Positions 1-7,481 of a stretch of DNA of 31,974 nt are shown here, one piece after another. This stretch comes from a virus. Positions within the stretch are counted from its first letter, which is position 1. The number at the start of each line of letters is the position of its first letter. Under the pieces are notes generated by a model, which worked only from the letters and a program-made list of their open reading frames with translations, was not told the origin of the DNA and searched no databases. The position numbers and the translations under genes are program-made. The DNA is taken from positions 1 to 31,974 of the IMG/VR virus record IMGVR_UViG_3300037961_000543. The stretch is one strand, 5' to 3'.

Positions 1-570
1 ACAATGCCGAATAGGTGTCTAAGTTTCCAAGTAATATTTACTGGATGTGAGACAGATGACACAGATGAACCAAACGTGCATGGTGGAGCCATGTGGGCTA
101 GGATGCCTATAACAGCGTTGGTTGCTGATACCAGTTACGAAGAGTGGCCCACAGAGATGCCGACTTATGTAACACAGCCGTGGGATTGTATGTCTCACGA
201 CCACTCAGTTTATGTATTGAATAGAGCCACACCTGCCCCTTGGATAGCCAAGGTAGACGGAGAGTTCTATCCTGCGAAATACTATTTTACTGTGGACTAT
301 ACAAACAGTGAAGTAGCGGACGATCCTGCCCAACACAAACAGAGTCATGTTCTTGAACTGTTAGATGCAGGAGAGTATACAGGCAACATAGTAGCGTTGC
401 CTAACAATCGGGTTCGTGTCACACACCCTGCGTGGTTTGAGACTGGAGAAGGCGCACCAGACTTCAGACCGAATCAACATACTTTTCATTCTAAACAGAA
501 TCACGAATACGTTTGGGACACCCAACGTGTTTTTAACAATCTATACAAAGAGGAGCAAGAAGATGGCTAA
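1..570 (+). CDS. Conserved capsid-associated protein of marine phages, 5' end probably cut
   Basis: The frame is open to the first base of the window, so the ATG at 4 may be internal and the true start may lie to the left. The visible 188 residues have a mixed, soluble composition with no membrane segment. Blocks such as GGAMWARMPITALVAD, QPWDCMSHDHSV and GNIVALPNNRVRVT match, from memory, a family encoded near the major capsid gene in many uncultured marine phages. Its biochemical role is not known to me. The stop overlaps the start of the next gene, and a Shine-Dalgarno-like AGGAG for that gene lies inside this one, so the two are probably co-translated. A head decoration or minor capsid role is inferred from position only. 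Confidence 0.75.
   Translation, partial: TMPNRCLSFQVIFTGCETDDTDEPNVHGGAMWARMPITALVADTSYEEWPTEMPTYVTQPWDCMSHDHSVYVLNRATPAPWIAKVDGEFYPAKYYFTVDYTNSEVADDPAQHKQSHVLELLDAGEYTGNIVALPNNRVRVTHPAWFETGEGAPDFRPNQHTFHSKQNHEYVWDTQRVFNNLYKEEQEDG
551..555 (+). promoter_or_regulatory. Ribosome binding site fixing the start at 563
   Basis: AGGAG sits 7 nt before the ATG at 563. It supports that start over the in-frame ATG at 416, which would lie deep inside the preceding gene. Confidence 0.6.
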
Positions 571-985
571 GATGAAGAAGAAGATGATGGCTGGCGGCAA
601 AGGAGTCAAAAAGAAGATGATGGCTGGCGGTAAAATGGTTAAGAAGATGATGGCTGGTGGTAAAACCAAAAAAGGTTATGCTATGGGCAAGACAATCAAG
701 AAGATGTCTGGAGGAGGCGCAGCGAAGCCTGACTTTTTAGATATTGATAAAGATGGTAATAAAACAGAATCTATGAAGGAAGCTTCACAAGATAAGAAGC
801 AAACTCAAGGTAATGCTAAAGGTGGAGCTATCAAGAAAATGGCTGGCGGTAAAATGGTCAAGAAGATGATGGCTAAAGGCAAGATGGTCAAAGGTGGTGC
901 TAAAGGCGGTAAGAAGAAGGCTAAAGCCAAGGTAAGAGGCGCAGGTATAGCACGAAAAGGTGTAAGACCAGCAAAAATGAGGTAA
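563..985 (+). CDS. Lysine/methionine-rich repetitive small protein with DxDxDG loop
   Basis: The protein has 140 residues, of which about 40 are Lys, 4 Arg and 18 Met, with only seven acidic residues, so it is extremely basic. Residues 1-50 and 88-112 are built from copies of a KKMMAGGK-type unit. A central non-repetitive block, PDFLDIDKDGNKTESM (56-71), contains a DxDxDG calcium-loop-like motif. It lacks the usual Glu at the last loop position, so calcium binding is uncertain. Similar blocks occur in other marine phage proteins (established from memory). The C-terminus, GAGIARKGVRP, resembles the tails of the proteins encoded at 1165 and 1433. Binding packaged DNA or RNA is a reasonable inference from charge, but the sequence does not prove it. 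The start at 563 is chosen for its AGGAG site. Confidence 0.8.
   Translation: MAKMKKKMMAGGKGVKKKMMAGGKMVKKMMAGGKTKKGYAMGKTIKKMSGGGAAKPDFLDIDKDGNKTESMKEASQDKKQTQGNAKGGAIKKMAGGKMVKKMMAKGKMVKGGAKGGKKKAKAKVRGAGIARKGVRPAKMR
581..664 (+). repeat. Short imperfect repeat encoding KMMAGGK units
   Basis: Three near-identical 21-nt copies begin at 581, 614 and 644. Each reads AAGATGATGGCTGG followed by CGG or TGG and a CAAA/TAAA ending, and they differ only at silent third positions. A further degenerate pair lies at about 833-880. The copies are in frame and account for the low complexity of the protein. Confidence 0.8.
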
Positions 986-988
986 GGC

Positions 989-1165
989 ATGGCGTTACGT
1001 AGGTATTACAAAAAAGGAGGTAAGATTTGTCCTGCTGGTAAGGCGTGGGCAAAACGTACCTTCGATACATACCCTTCAGCGTACGCCAACCTTGCGGCTT
1101 CTAAATACTGTAAAGACCCTAACTACGCAAAGGGTGCAAAAGGTAAAAAGAAAAAGAAGAAGTAA
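989..1165 (+). CDS. Small basic conserved phage protein (58 aa)
   Basis: This is a 58-residue gene starting MALRRYYKKGGKICPAGKAW and ending in a lysine run (KGKKKKKK). It has two cysteines (CPAG and YCKDP). The central TYPSAYANLAASKYCKDP block is a recurrent motif in small marine phage proteins encoded next to head genes. The ATG lies 3 nt after the preceding stop, and the stop shares one base with the next start (TAATG), which indicates translational coupling. The family has no known function that I can name. Charge and position suggest a nucleic-acid- or capsid-interior-associated protein; that is inference. Confidence 0.8.
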   Translation: MALRRYYKKGGKICPAGKAWAKRTFDTYPSAYANLAASKYCKDPNYAKGAKGKKKKKK

Positions 1166-1440
1166 TGGGTGAACTTAAGAAGTGGTTAGATCAGAAGTGG
1201 GTTCGTATAGGGACAGACGGAAAGATCAAAGGTCCTTGCGGTACATCTAAGGATAAAAAGAATCCTGACAGATGCTTACCTGCCGCAAAGGCTAGGAGTC
1301 TGTCCCAGAGCCAACGAGCCACCACAGCCAAGAAAAAGAAACGAGAAGGCGCAAAAGGGAAAACTGTAGTAAAAAATACTAAACCTGCTACAGTAAAACT
1401 ACGAACGGGCGGACTTGCAAGGAGGAGAAGACATGGATGA
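1165..1440 (+). CDS. Small basic protein of the WVRI...GPCG...RCLPAAKA type (DUF5872-like)
   Basis: The protein has 91 residues. The N-terminal half, with KWLDQKWVRIGTDGKIKGPC and then NPDRCLPAAKARSLSQSQRA, is a recognisable conserved module with two invariant-looking cysteines. I associate it with the DUF5872-type family, with moderate certainty. The rest is Lys/Arg-rich linker ending in GGLARRRRHG, a tail nearly repeated in the next protein. The start shares a base with the preceding stop (TAATG), and the 3' end overlaps the next gene by 8 nt. Function unknown. The pattern of two Cys plus a basic tail would suit nucleic-acid binding, but no zinc site is complete. Confidence 0.8.
   Translation: MGELKKWLDQKWVRIGTDGKIKGPCGTSKDKKNPDRCLPAAKARSLSQSQRATTAKKKKREGAKGKTVVKNTKPATVKLRTGGLARRRRHG
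1421..1427 (+). promoter_or_regulatory. Strong ribosome binding site fixing the start at 1433
   Basis: GGAGGAG ends 5 nt before the ATG at 1433. It lies inside the end of the preceding gene and argues against the upstream in-frame ATG at 1415. Confidence 0.7.
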
Positions 1441-1672
1441 AGAAGAAAAAAGATTAAGAGAGAAATACTTTGACGATGATGCGCTTCAAAACACCATAAG
1501 CTTACAACAGTTTTTTATACAGCAAGGTCGACCTGACTTAGCAAAAGACAAGAAGAAAAAAGGTGGACCTATCAAACTAAAAGGCGGTGGGCTTGCTCGA
1601 CGTAAACGAAGCATTGCACGAGGTTGCGGTGCTGTAATGGCAAACAGAAGAAAGAAGACACAGTATATATAG
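1433..1672 (+). CDS. Small conserved protein with acidic N-terminus and GGLARRKRS...RGCGAVM tail
   Basis: The protein has 79 residues. Residues 1-35 are acidic and helical (MDEEEKRLREKYFDDD). Residues 39-79 are strongly basic and glycine-rich, with GGGLARRKRSIARGCGAVMA followed by NRRKKTQYI. That C-terminal signature is widespread in marine phages. The two-sided charge suggests an adaptor between a basic partner and nucleic acid or capsid, which is inference only. The start is set by the GGAGGAG at 1421. The gene overlaps the previous one by 8 nt, and its stop abuts the AGGAGG of the next gene. Confidence 0.8.
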   Translation: MDEEEKRLREKYFDDDALQNTISLQQFFIQQGRPDLAKDKKKKGGPIKLKGGGLARRKRSIARGCGAVMANRRKKTQYI

Positions 1673-1680
1673 GAGGCAGT

Positions 1681-1980
1681 ATGGAACTTATACAGAACGG
1701 TACGTTTGCAACAGGAGAACCTGTGTACCAAATAGCAGAAAAGAATAGCGACGGGACACACACCACTGTTGTGTTTGACCCGATGACAAAAGAAGAGGCT
1801 GAAGCAAGACTAAAGTCTATGGGAGGCACGACAGTATCTGATGACTCTCCCAATTACAAGTCCATGACAAAGCTAGAATTAGAAGCCATGATGCGTGAGC
1901 ATGGTGTAGAGTTAGATAGACGTAAATCAAAAGGTGAGTTGTTAAAAGAAGTAGACGCTTATTTTGCTGACGAGGATTAA
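1681..1980 (+). CDS. Small head-region protein with C-terminal HeH/LEM (SAP-like) helix-extended-helix
   Basis: The protein has 99 residues. The N-terminal 50 contain a short beta-rich segment (GEPVYQIAEKNSDGTHTTVVF). Residues 62-95, with MTKLELEAMMREHGVEL followed by DRRKSKGELLKEV, fit the helix-extended-helix fold of the HeH/LEM and Rho-N-like domains that are common in phage head and head-tail proteins and often bind nucleic acid. AGGAGG at 1671-1676 is well placed for the ATG at 1681, so the longer in-frame start at 1624 is rejected. It sits directly before the adaptor gene, consistent with a head completion role. That role is inferred. Confidence 0.75.
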   Translation: MELIQNGTFATGEPVYQIAEKNSDGTHTTVVFDPMTKEEAEARLKSMGGTTVSDDSPNYKSMTKLELEAMMREHGVELDRRKSKGELLKEVDAYFADED

Positions 1981-1982
1981 TT

Positions 1983-2690
1983 ATGGCGACATCGGGTACT
2001 ACAGCATTCAACATGGACTTCACGGAGATCGCTGAAGAAGCGTGGGAACGTGCAGGTCGTGAAATGCGTTCTGGGTATGACCTAAGAACTGCCCGTAGAT
2101 CCATGAACTTGTTGACTATAGAATGGCAAAACAGAGGCTTAAATCTTTGGACAATAGATAGCGCAATACAAGCTGTGACCGCAGGCACGGCACAATACAC
2201 ACTTGCTGCAGACACTATAGATCTATTAGATCAAGTTATACGAACGGGTGACAGTGGTTCTGGAGGTCAGTATGGTGACGGAGGATCTACACAATCTGAT
2301 CTCACCATAAGTCGTATTGGTGTGACTACCTTCGCGTCTATCCCTAACAAGTTAATACGCGGTAGACCTATTCAAGTGTGGGTTGAAAGACTACGTGATG
2401 CACCACGGATAAACCTATGGCCCGTACCTGACAAGTCCTATAGCTTTGTATACTGGCGACTACGACGTATAGAAGACGCAGGAAATGGTATAGAAACAGC
2501 AGACATGAACTTCAGATTCTTACCTTGTCTAGTGGCAGGGTTGGCATATAATATAGCTATGAAAACACCTGAACTATCGGGCAGGGTACAGATGTTAAAA
2601 GCTGACTACGACGAACAATATAATCTCGCTGCTGGTGAAGACAGAGAGAAAGTATCTGAGCGTTTTGTCCCACGAGTAGGGAGGATCTAG
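1983..2690 (+). CDS. Head-tail adaptor / P22 gp4-like head completion protein
   Basis: The protein has 235 residues. The N-terminal part, EEAWERAGREMRSGYDLRTA followed by RRSMNLLTIEWQNRGLNLW (about 18-56), is characteristic of small podovirus adaptors that bind under the portal and extend the channel (P22 gp4 and related families). The middle is beta-rich with a Gly/Ser loop (about 88-105), followed by a typical INLWPVPDKSYSFVYWRLRR strand pair and C-terminal helices that end in VPRVGRI. The length is larger than P22 gp4 but usual for marine relatives. It lies two bases after the preceding stop and is coupled to the next gene through TAGTG. The adaptor role rests on motif and position, not on a structure. 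Confidence 0.7.
   Translation: MATSGTTAFNMDFTEIAEEAWERAGREMRSGYDLRTARRSMNLLTIEWQNRGLNLWTIDSAIQAVTAGTAQYTLAADTIDLLDQVIRTGDSGSGGQYGDGGSTQSDLTISRIGVTTFASIPNKLIRGRPIQVWVERLRDAPRINLWPVPDKSYSFVYWRLRRIEDAGNGIETADMNFRFLPCLVAGLAYNIAMKTPELSGRVQMLKADYDEQYNLAAGEDREKVSERFVPRVGRI
2678..2684 (+). promoter_or_regulatory. Ribosome binding site for a GTG start
   Basis: AGGGAGG ends 5 nt before GTG at 2690. This GTG shares its first base with the preceding TAG stop, and the strong site supports this non-ATG start. Confidence 0.6.
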
Positions 2691-3037
2691 TGGCATTTGC
2701 ATCCAGCAGAAAGGCAATAGCTGAATGTGACATTTGCGGGTTTCGTTTTAAACTACGTGAGTTACGAAACATAATTACCAGAGGCAGAGATACAAACATC
2801 AAAGCATGCCCACAATGCTTTAGTCCTGACCATCCACAAAACAAACAAGGGTTATATCCTGTGCGTGACCCCCAGGCGATACGTGATCCACGTCCTGATT
2901 TTGCAGGGTACGAACAAAGCAGAAACTATGCGTGGGGTTGGAATCCTGTTGGTGATGGGCAGAACAACTATGGACTAAGTAAGAGTAGTAGTTTAAAAAT
3001 GATTAGTGGTGTAGGATCGGTAACGGTGACAACATGA
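2690..3037 (+). CDS. Zinc-ribbon-like small structural protein
   Basis: The protein has 115 residues and starts at GTG. Four cysteines in two pairs, C13-x2-C16 and C40-x2-C43 (CDIC and CPQC), form a probable zinc ribbon. The tail is Pro/Asp/Tyr-rich (RDPQAIRDPRPDFAGYEQS) and then Gly/Ser-rich with a short GSVTVTT end. Proteins of this kind are encoded between the adaptors in many marine phages. Their exact role is not known to me, and a connector or head-closure accessory is inferred from position. The stop overlaps the next start (ATGA). Confidence 0.75.
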   Translation: MAFASSRKAIAECDICGFRFKLRELRNIITRGRDTNIKACPQCFSPDHPQNKQGLYPVRDPQAIRDPRPDFAGYEQSRNYAWGWNPVGDGQNNYGLSKSSSLKMISGVGSVTVTT

Positions 3038-3666
3038 ATTATACAGACTTAAAAACAAACATAGCGGATATATGTGAAACGACGTTTACAGACGCACAGG
3101 TAAACATGTTCATACAACAAGCTGAACAAAAAATATATAATACTGTTCAGATACCTGCGTTACGTAAGAATGTGTCTGCCACGACTACATCAAGCAACAA
3201 ATATTTAGCTTTACCTACAGACTTTCTTTATGCGTACAGCATGGCTATATACACCACATCAGGTAACACATACTCTTATCTACTATATAAAGATGTTAAT
3301 TTTATGCGTGAGGCGTACCCAAACCCTAGCACAACAGGCACACCAAAGCATTATTCACAATGGTCAGATGGGTTTTTTATATTAGGACCTACACCTGATG
3401 CCGCGTACAACGTAGAACTTTATTATGGTCACTATCCGACATCTATCGTTACAGCTACTAACACTTTCTTGGGTGATGATTTTGATTCAGCCTTGTTAAA
3501 TGGAGCGTTGATAGAAGCTGTGCGGTTTCAAAAACAAGAGCCAGATGTTATACAGAACTACGAGAAATTGTACCTCCAATCAATTACGTTGCTTAAAAAC
3601 GCATATGAGGGTAGAAATGTTACAGATAACTACAGATCTGGAACGTATAAGGTAGAGGTTAGTTAA
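3034..3666 (+). CDS. Head-tail adaptor protein (phage SU10-type adaptor family)
   Basis: The protein has 210 residues. The N-terminal helix YTDLKTNIADICETTFTDAQ, the following NMFIQQAEQKIYNTVQIPAL, a short beta region with YLALPTDFLYAYSM, and the GFFILGPTP and VELYYGHYPTSI strands match the adaptor family that joins portal to nozzle in podoviruses such as SU10. The C-terminal helices (LLNGALIEAVRFQKQEPDVI onward) complete the usual pattern, and the length is typical. It overlaps the previous gene by 4 nt and the next by 1 nt. Two adaptor-type genes close together suggest a two-layer connector; this is inference. Confidence 0.75.
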   Translation: MNYTDLKTNIADICETTFTDAQVNMFIQQAEQKIYNTVQIPALRKNVSATTTSSNKYLALPTDFLYAYSMAIYTTSGNTYSYLLYKDVNFMREAYPNPSTTGTPKHYSQWSDGFFILGPTPDAAYNVELYYGHYPTSIVTATNTFLGDDFDSALLNGALIEAVRFQKQEPDVIQNYEKLYLQSITLLKNAYEGRNVTDNYRSGTYKVEVS

Positions 3667-3959
3667 TGTTAACAAACGCGATACAAATGGGAGAAAACTT
3701 TAATGTGAATGTCATAACTACCGATAATAGAGGTCTGACTCCCGAAGAAGTAACATCCCTATGTTTAGATAAAATTATATCCGTAAGTGACACAGCACCA
3801 CCTGCTATAAGAGATCAGGCGCAAGCATTCCGTGGTCATTTAGAGCGTGTCATACTAGAGTATATGAAACAAGCTATACAGCATGATAGAATAACAATAT
3901 ACAATGCAATAAAAGACGCAGGATACGATAAACTTGCAGAACACATAAGGAGAATATAA
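3666..3959 (+). CDS. Small conserved helical protein of marine phages (MGENFNV...TTDNRG)
   Basis: The protein has 97 residues with no membrane segment. The N-terminus has MGENFNVNVITTDNRGLTPE. The remainder is helical, with conserved-looking ISVSDTAPPAIRDQAQAFRG and KQAIQHDRITIYNAIKDAGY segments. I recognise this family as common in uncultured marine phages between adaptor and fibre genes, but know no demonstrated function. It is coupled on both sides by TAATG, so it is probably made in step with virion proteins. Confidence 0.75.
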   Translation: MLTNAIQMGENFNVNVITTDNRGLTPEEVTSLCLDKIISVSDTAPPAIRDQAQAFRGHLERVILEYMKQAIQHDRITIYNAIKDAGYDKLAEHIRRI

Positions 3960-4432
3960 TGGCTTTTTCAGGCAACGCATTATGTAATTCATTCAAGCAA
4001 GAGTTACTAGAAGGTGTACATAACTTTAAAGCTACTGGAGGAAATACTTTTAAGCTTGCTATGTATACAAACTCTCAGGCGGGTAACGACAGTTTAGGAG
4101 GAACTAGCAGCACTATGGATGCTACAGTCACAGCCTACAGTAGTTCGGCTTCTAATGAAGTGTCTTCCAGTGGTTATACAGCAGGAGGTGGCGAATTAAC
4201 TAATGTTGATCCTTCATTAAAATCTACCTCGACAGCCACAACGCAGTTTAGCCCTTTAACATTCTCTGGGGTTACTTTGACTGCAAGAGGAGCGTTGATA
4301 TATAATGATACAAATAGTGATAAAGCAGTATGTGTCTTGGATTTTGGAACAGATAAATCTGCATCAAGTGGGGCGTTTACAATAAACTTTCCAACTAACG
4401 ACGCGAGTAACGCACTGATAAGGATAGCATAA
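3959..4432 (+). CDS. Minor virion structural protein, beta-rich (CNSFKQELL...HNF family)
   Basis: The protein has 157 residues. It starts with AFSGNALCNSFKQELLEGVH and continues with TFKLAMYTN, a Ser/Thr/Gly-rich beta region (EVSSSGYTAGGGELTNV) and a C-terminal hydrophobic strand with ALIYND and AVCVLDFG. This architecture recurs in small structural proteins of many marine tailed phages and is usually annotated as tail or virion protein. Placed just before the first fibre gene, it may link fibres to the tail. That is inferred. TAATG coupling joins it to both neighbours. Confidence 0.75.
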   Translation: MAFSGNALCNSFKQELLEGVHNFKATGGNTFKLAMYTNSQAGNDSLGGTSSTMDATVTAYSSSASNEVSSSGYTAGGGELTNVDPSLKSTSTATTQFSPLTFSGVTLTARGALIYNDTNSDKAVCVLDFGTDKSASSGAFTINFPTNDASNALIRIA

Positions 4433-5856
4433 TGGCATTTAAACTTGCAGATAGAGTAAAAGAATCAACTATAACAACAGGCACAGGTAATATAGCTCTT
4501 GGTGGGGCGATAACAAATTTTGAAACATTTTCCGCAAATCTTAGCAACAGTGATACTACGTATTACGCCATAGTAGATAATACAAATGGGGCGTTTGAGG
4601 TTGGTCTAGGTACATACAATTCTTCAGGTAACACGTTATCACGATCTGTCATAGCAAGTTCAAATAGCAATAGTGCTGTCAATCTTGGTGTGGGGACTAA
4701 AGAAGTCTTTATAACAGCTATCGCGGACAAGATTGTCATGGAAGATGGTAGCAACAATGTATCCATTGGAGGCACAGTAACAGCTACAGCTTTTAGTGGT
4801 AGCGGTGCAAGCTTAACAGCGTTGAATGTATCAACAGACTCGACACCTCAGTTGGGTGGTAATTTAGACATGAATGGTAACGATATTGTTACTACTTCAA
4901 ATGCAGACCTAGAGTTAGCTCCAGATGGAACAGGTAGAGTGGTGGTTAAAGGAGGTACAAATCCAGGAGCCATAGTTTTAAATTGTCAACAAAACACTCA
5001 TGGTCAAACTTTGAAAAGTCAGGATCACGACCAAGCCGCAAGTAATACATTGTTATTACCAGACAGTGGTGATACTGGCTCTCAAGACTTGGTGGCTGTT
5101 AATATATCACAAACACTTACAAACAAAACCCTAACAAGTCCTGTCATAGAAACAGTAACTGGATCAACGATTACATTAGATTCAGCAGGAGACATAAACC
5201 TAGATGCAGGTGGAGCCGATGTAACTCTTAAAGACGATGGCACTACATTTGGTAGCTTAACAAATAGCAGTGGTGAGCTTGTTATAAAGTCAGGTTCAAC
5301 CCCCACGACAGCCATGACGTTTAGTGGAGCAAATGTAACATTAGCAGGTAATCTAACAGTTAGTGGCACAACTACAACAGTTAACAGCACGACAGTAACT
5401 TTAGACGATCATAACCTTGTGTTAGACAGCAACAACAGCGGAAGTGCTGTGGTAAACGGAGCAGGAATAACGATAGAAGGTGGTAGTGGAGATGATGCCA
5501 CTTTTTCTTACAACACAACAGGCCCCAAGTTTGAGTTGAAGCTAGGCTCTAATCACGAATCCTTGCAAGTAGACCAACTAATAGCAGATTCTTTAGATAT
5601 TGAAAATGATGTAGATATTAATGGCAACATGGAAGCTGATACCATGACGTTAAATGGTGCGTCGATTACATCAACAGCAACACTATCAACAGGTATATCA
5701 AATGGAAATGTTTTGGTAGCAACAAGTGGTGTTGTCGATAATGATTTTTTACGGGTTGATGGAACAAGTGTTGAAGGCAGGAGTGCATCAGAGGTTGCTG
5801 ACGATATAGGAGCAGCCACTAAAGGTTTTGCCACAGCAATGGCGATAGCATTGTAA
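4432..5856 (+). CDS. Tail fibre protein 1 (474 aa)
   Basis: The N-terminal domain (about 1-105; LADRVKESTITTGTGNIALG ... GTKEVFITAIADKIVM) is a recognised attachment-type module of marine phage fibres. It is followed by a long beta-repeat shaft rich in Thr, Ser, Asn and Gly. The shaft includes SAGDINLDAGGADVTLKDDG and TTTVNSTTVTLDDHNLVLDS, typical of trimeric fibres. The C-terminus, after VDNDFLRVDG, is short (GRSASEVADDIGAATKGFAT) and lacks a large receptor-binding head, so the tip may be supplied by another fibre. The predicted role is host attachment. Composition and module order are seen directly; trimerisation is inferred. Confidence 0.85.
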   Translation: MAFKLADRVKESTITTGTGNIALGGAITNFETFSANLSNSDTTYYAIVDNTNGAFEVGLGTYNSSGNTLSRSVIASSNSNSAVNLGVGTKEVFITAIADKIVMEDGSNNVSIGGTVTATAFSGSGASLTALNVSTDSTPQLGGNLDMNGNDIVTTSNADLELAPDGTGRVVVKGGTNPGAIVLNCQQNTHGQTLKSQDHDQAASNTLLLPDSGDTGSQDLVAVNISQTLTNKTLTSPVIETVTGSTITLDSAGDINLDAGGADVTLKDDGTTFGSLTNSSGELVIKSGSTPTTAMTFSGANVTLAGNLTVSGTTTTVNSTTVTLDDHNLVLDSNNSGSAVVNGAGITIEGGSGDDATFSYNTTGPKFELKLGSNHESLQVDQLIADSLDIENDVDINGNMEADTMTLNGASITSTATLSTGISNGNVLVATSGVVDNDFLRVDGTSVEGRSASEVADDIGAATKGFATAMAIAL

Positions 5857-5866
5857 AGGAGAATAT

Positions 5867-6193
5867 ATGGCACAGGACTTTGAACGAAACATAGCTAACG
5901 GTGTAGGCACAGGAGAAACGACTTTACGAACAGCAGACTCAGATGACGCTATAGTTGGTATAATGATATCTAACGTAACAACCTCTCAGATAAATGTTGA
6001 GGTTTACATCACCGTAAGTTCTGTTGATCATCATCTAGTTAAAGATGCCCCCATACCTGTAGGCTCTTCTTTGCAGGTCTTAGATGGTGGTGCGAAGATA
6101 GTGATGCAAAGTGGTGACGCACTCAAGGTTAAGAGTGACACCGCTAGTTCCGCAGATGTGTGGGTATCTGTTGTGGACGCAATTAGTACATAG
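5867..6193 (+). CDS. Small beta-rich virion accessory protein (108 aa)
   Basis: The protein starts MAQDFERNIANGVGTGETTL and continues as alternating strands (AIVGIMISNVTTSQINVEVY, DAPIPVGSSLQVLDGGAKIV, DALKVKSDTASSADVWVSVV). It looks like a compact beta sandwich and is similar in size and strand pattern to the protein encoded at 16549. Such proteins accompany fibre genes in marine phages. Function is not established; fibre base or decoration is a guess from position. AGGAG in the 10-nt gap before the ATG provides a good ribosome site. Confidence 0.75.
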   Translation: MAQDFERNIANGVGTGETTLRTADSDDAIVGIMISNVTTSQINVEVYITVSSVDHHLVKDAPIPVGSSLQVLDGGAKIVMQSGDALKVKSDTASSADVWVSVVDAIST

Positions 6194-6201
6194 GAGTAAT
6201 A

Positions 6202-7479
6202 ATGCCGTATATTGGAAATGACCTAGCTACACAGTTCCAAGCCTTTGCTACACAAACCATAACAGGTGACGGAAGCACAGGCTATACGCTTGATAGAGCT
6301 GTAGCAAACGGCAAAGAGATACTCGTGTATATAAACAACGTAAAACAAGAAGAAGGCTCTGGTAAGTCTTATACAGCGTCTGGTACGACAATTACATTCT
6401 CTGAAGCCGTAGCAAGTGGTGACTCATGCTATCTTGTGTATATGGGTTCTGCACAACAAACAGTGACAGCACCTGATGGAAGTATTGTGTCAGGACAAAT
6501 AGCTAACGCTAATCTTGAGATGCCAAACTCTTTGGATATGAATGGTAAAGAGTTAATCCTTGATGCTGATGGGGATACGTCCATTACGGCTGATACTGAT
6601 GACCAGATTGACATAAAAATAGCAGGGTCAGATAGTCTACGTATAAAGGCTAATGAGATAGAGAATGTGTCAGGTGATTTAACACTTGATGTAGCAGGTA
6701 ATATTATTCTTGATGCTGATAGTACAGACATTTTACTAAAAGATGGTGGCACAACTTATGGTCAATTTTTTAAAGATGGTAACAATTTTAAAATTGTTGC
6801 AGGTGTTCAAGATGGTGACATAGTTTTTAGAGGTAATGACGGTGGTTCTGGTGTAGATGCTGCATTTTTTGATATGTCTGATGCAGGAACATTTAGAACT
6901 GGTAGTCAGGGAAGTGCTAATCCAGGTTCAGGGTCAAATGGGGTTATAATTGTAAACGGAGAAGGTGGAATATTAATTACTGGTGGTTCATCTGCACTTA
7001 GAATATATAGTACTAGTTCTGGTGTACCAACAGCACAGATAAGTGCTGCAGGAGCTTTAGCAAAAACATCTGGCTCTTTTAAGATTGACCATCCTCTTGA
7101 GTCTAAAAAAGATACACACTATCTAGTACACTCATTTATAGAAGGACCACAAGCAGATTTAATTTATAGAGGTAAAGTAACTTTGTCATCAGGGACAGCC
7201 ACTGTAAATGTAGATACAGCGACTGGAATGACGGAGGGAACTTTTGTTGCTTTGAATAGAGAGACCCAATGTTTTACAACAAATGAAACAGGTTGGACAG
7301 CAATAAAGGGAAGTATATCTGGTAACATACTAACAATTACAGCACAAGATAACTCTTGCACAGATACAATATCTTGGATGGTTATTGGTGAAAGACATGA
7401 CCCACATATGAAAGATAGTGGTACAGATTGGACTGACAGTGATGGTAAAGTTATTCTTGAACCAGAGAAAGAGAGTTAG
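6202..7479 (+). CDS. Tail fibre protein 2 (425 aa)
   Basis: The N-terminus MPYIGNDLATQFQAFATQTI and the following domain (GDGSTGYTLDRAV, EILVYINNVKQEEG, FSEAVASGDSCYLVYMGSAQ; about 15-90) form a common phage fibre attachment domain. The shaft has LDADGDTSITADTDDQIDIK (about 122-141), which is repeated in the next protein, and a VAGNIILDADSTDILLKDGG block related to fibre 1. The C-terminal part (about 290-425; FKIDHPLESKKDTHYLVHSF, then a beta domain ending DSDGKVILEPEKES) looks like an intramolecular-chaperone or tip region: similar 'hPL...k.L.HS..Egp..d..YrG' segments occur near the ends of phage fibre proteins. An AGGAG site precedes the start. The role is receptor binding. Confidence 0.85.
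   Translation: MPYIGNDLATQFQAFATQTITGDGSTGYTLDRAVANGKEILVYINNVKQEEGSGKSYTASGTTITFSEAVASGDSCYLVYMGSAQQTVTAPDGSIVSGQIANANLEMPNSLDMNGKELILDADGDTSITADTDDQIDIKIAGSDSLRIKANEIENVSGDLTLDVAGNIILDADSTDILLKDGGTTYGQFFKDGNNFKIVAGVQDGDIVFRGNDGGSGVDAAFFDMSDAGTFRTGSQGSANPGSGSNGVIIVNGEGGILITGGSSALRIYSTSSGVPTAQISAAGALAKTSGSFKIDHPLESKKDTHYLVHSFIEGPQADLIYRGKVTLSSGTATVNVDTATGMTEGTFVALNRETQCFTTNETGWTAIKGSISGNILTITAQDNSCTDTISWMVIGERHDPHMKDSGTDWTDSDGKVILEPEKES
6583..6611 (+). repeat. 29-nt exact repeat, copy 1 (fibre module)
   Basis: This stretch, beginning ATTACGGCTGATACTGATGA, is identical over 29 nt to 7878-7906 in the next fibre gene. Both encode part of the same LDADGDTSITADTDDQ shaft segment. The flanks are similar but have diverged at silent sites. 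Confidence 0.9.
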
Positions 7480-7481
7480 TA

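Noticed and set aside
416-562. N-terminal extension of the Lys-rich protein from ATG 416
   Set aside because: It would overlap the conserved preceding gene in another frame, and the AGGAG site at 551 points to the ATG at 563.
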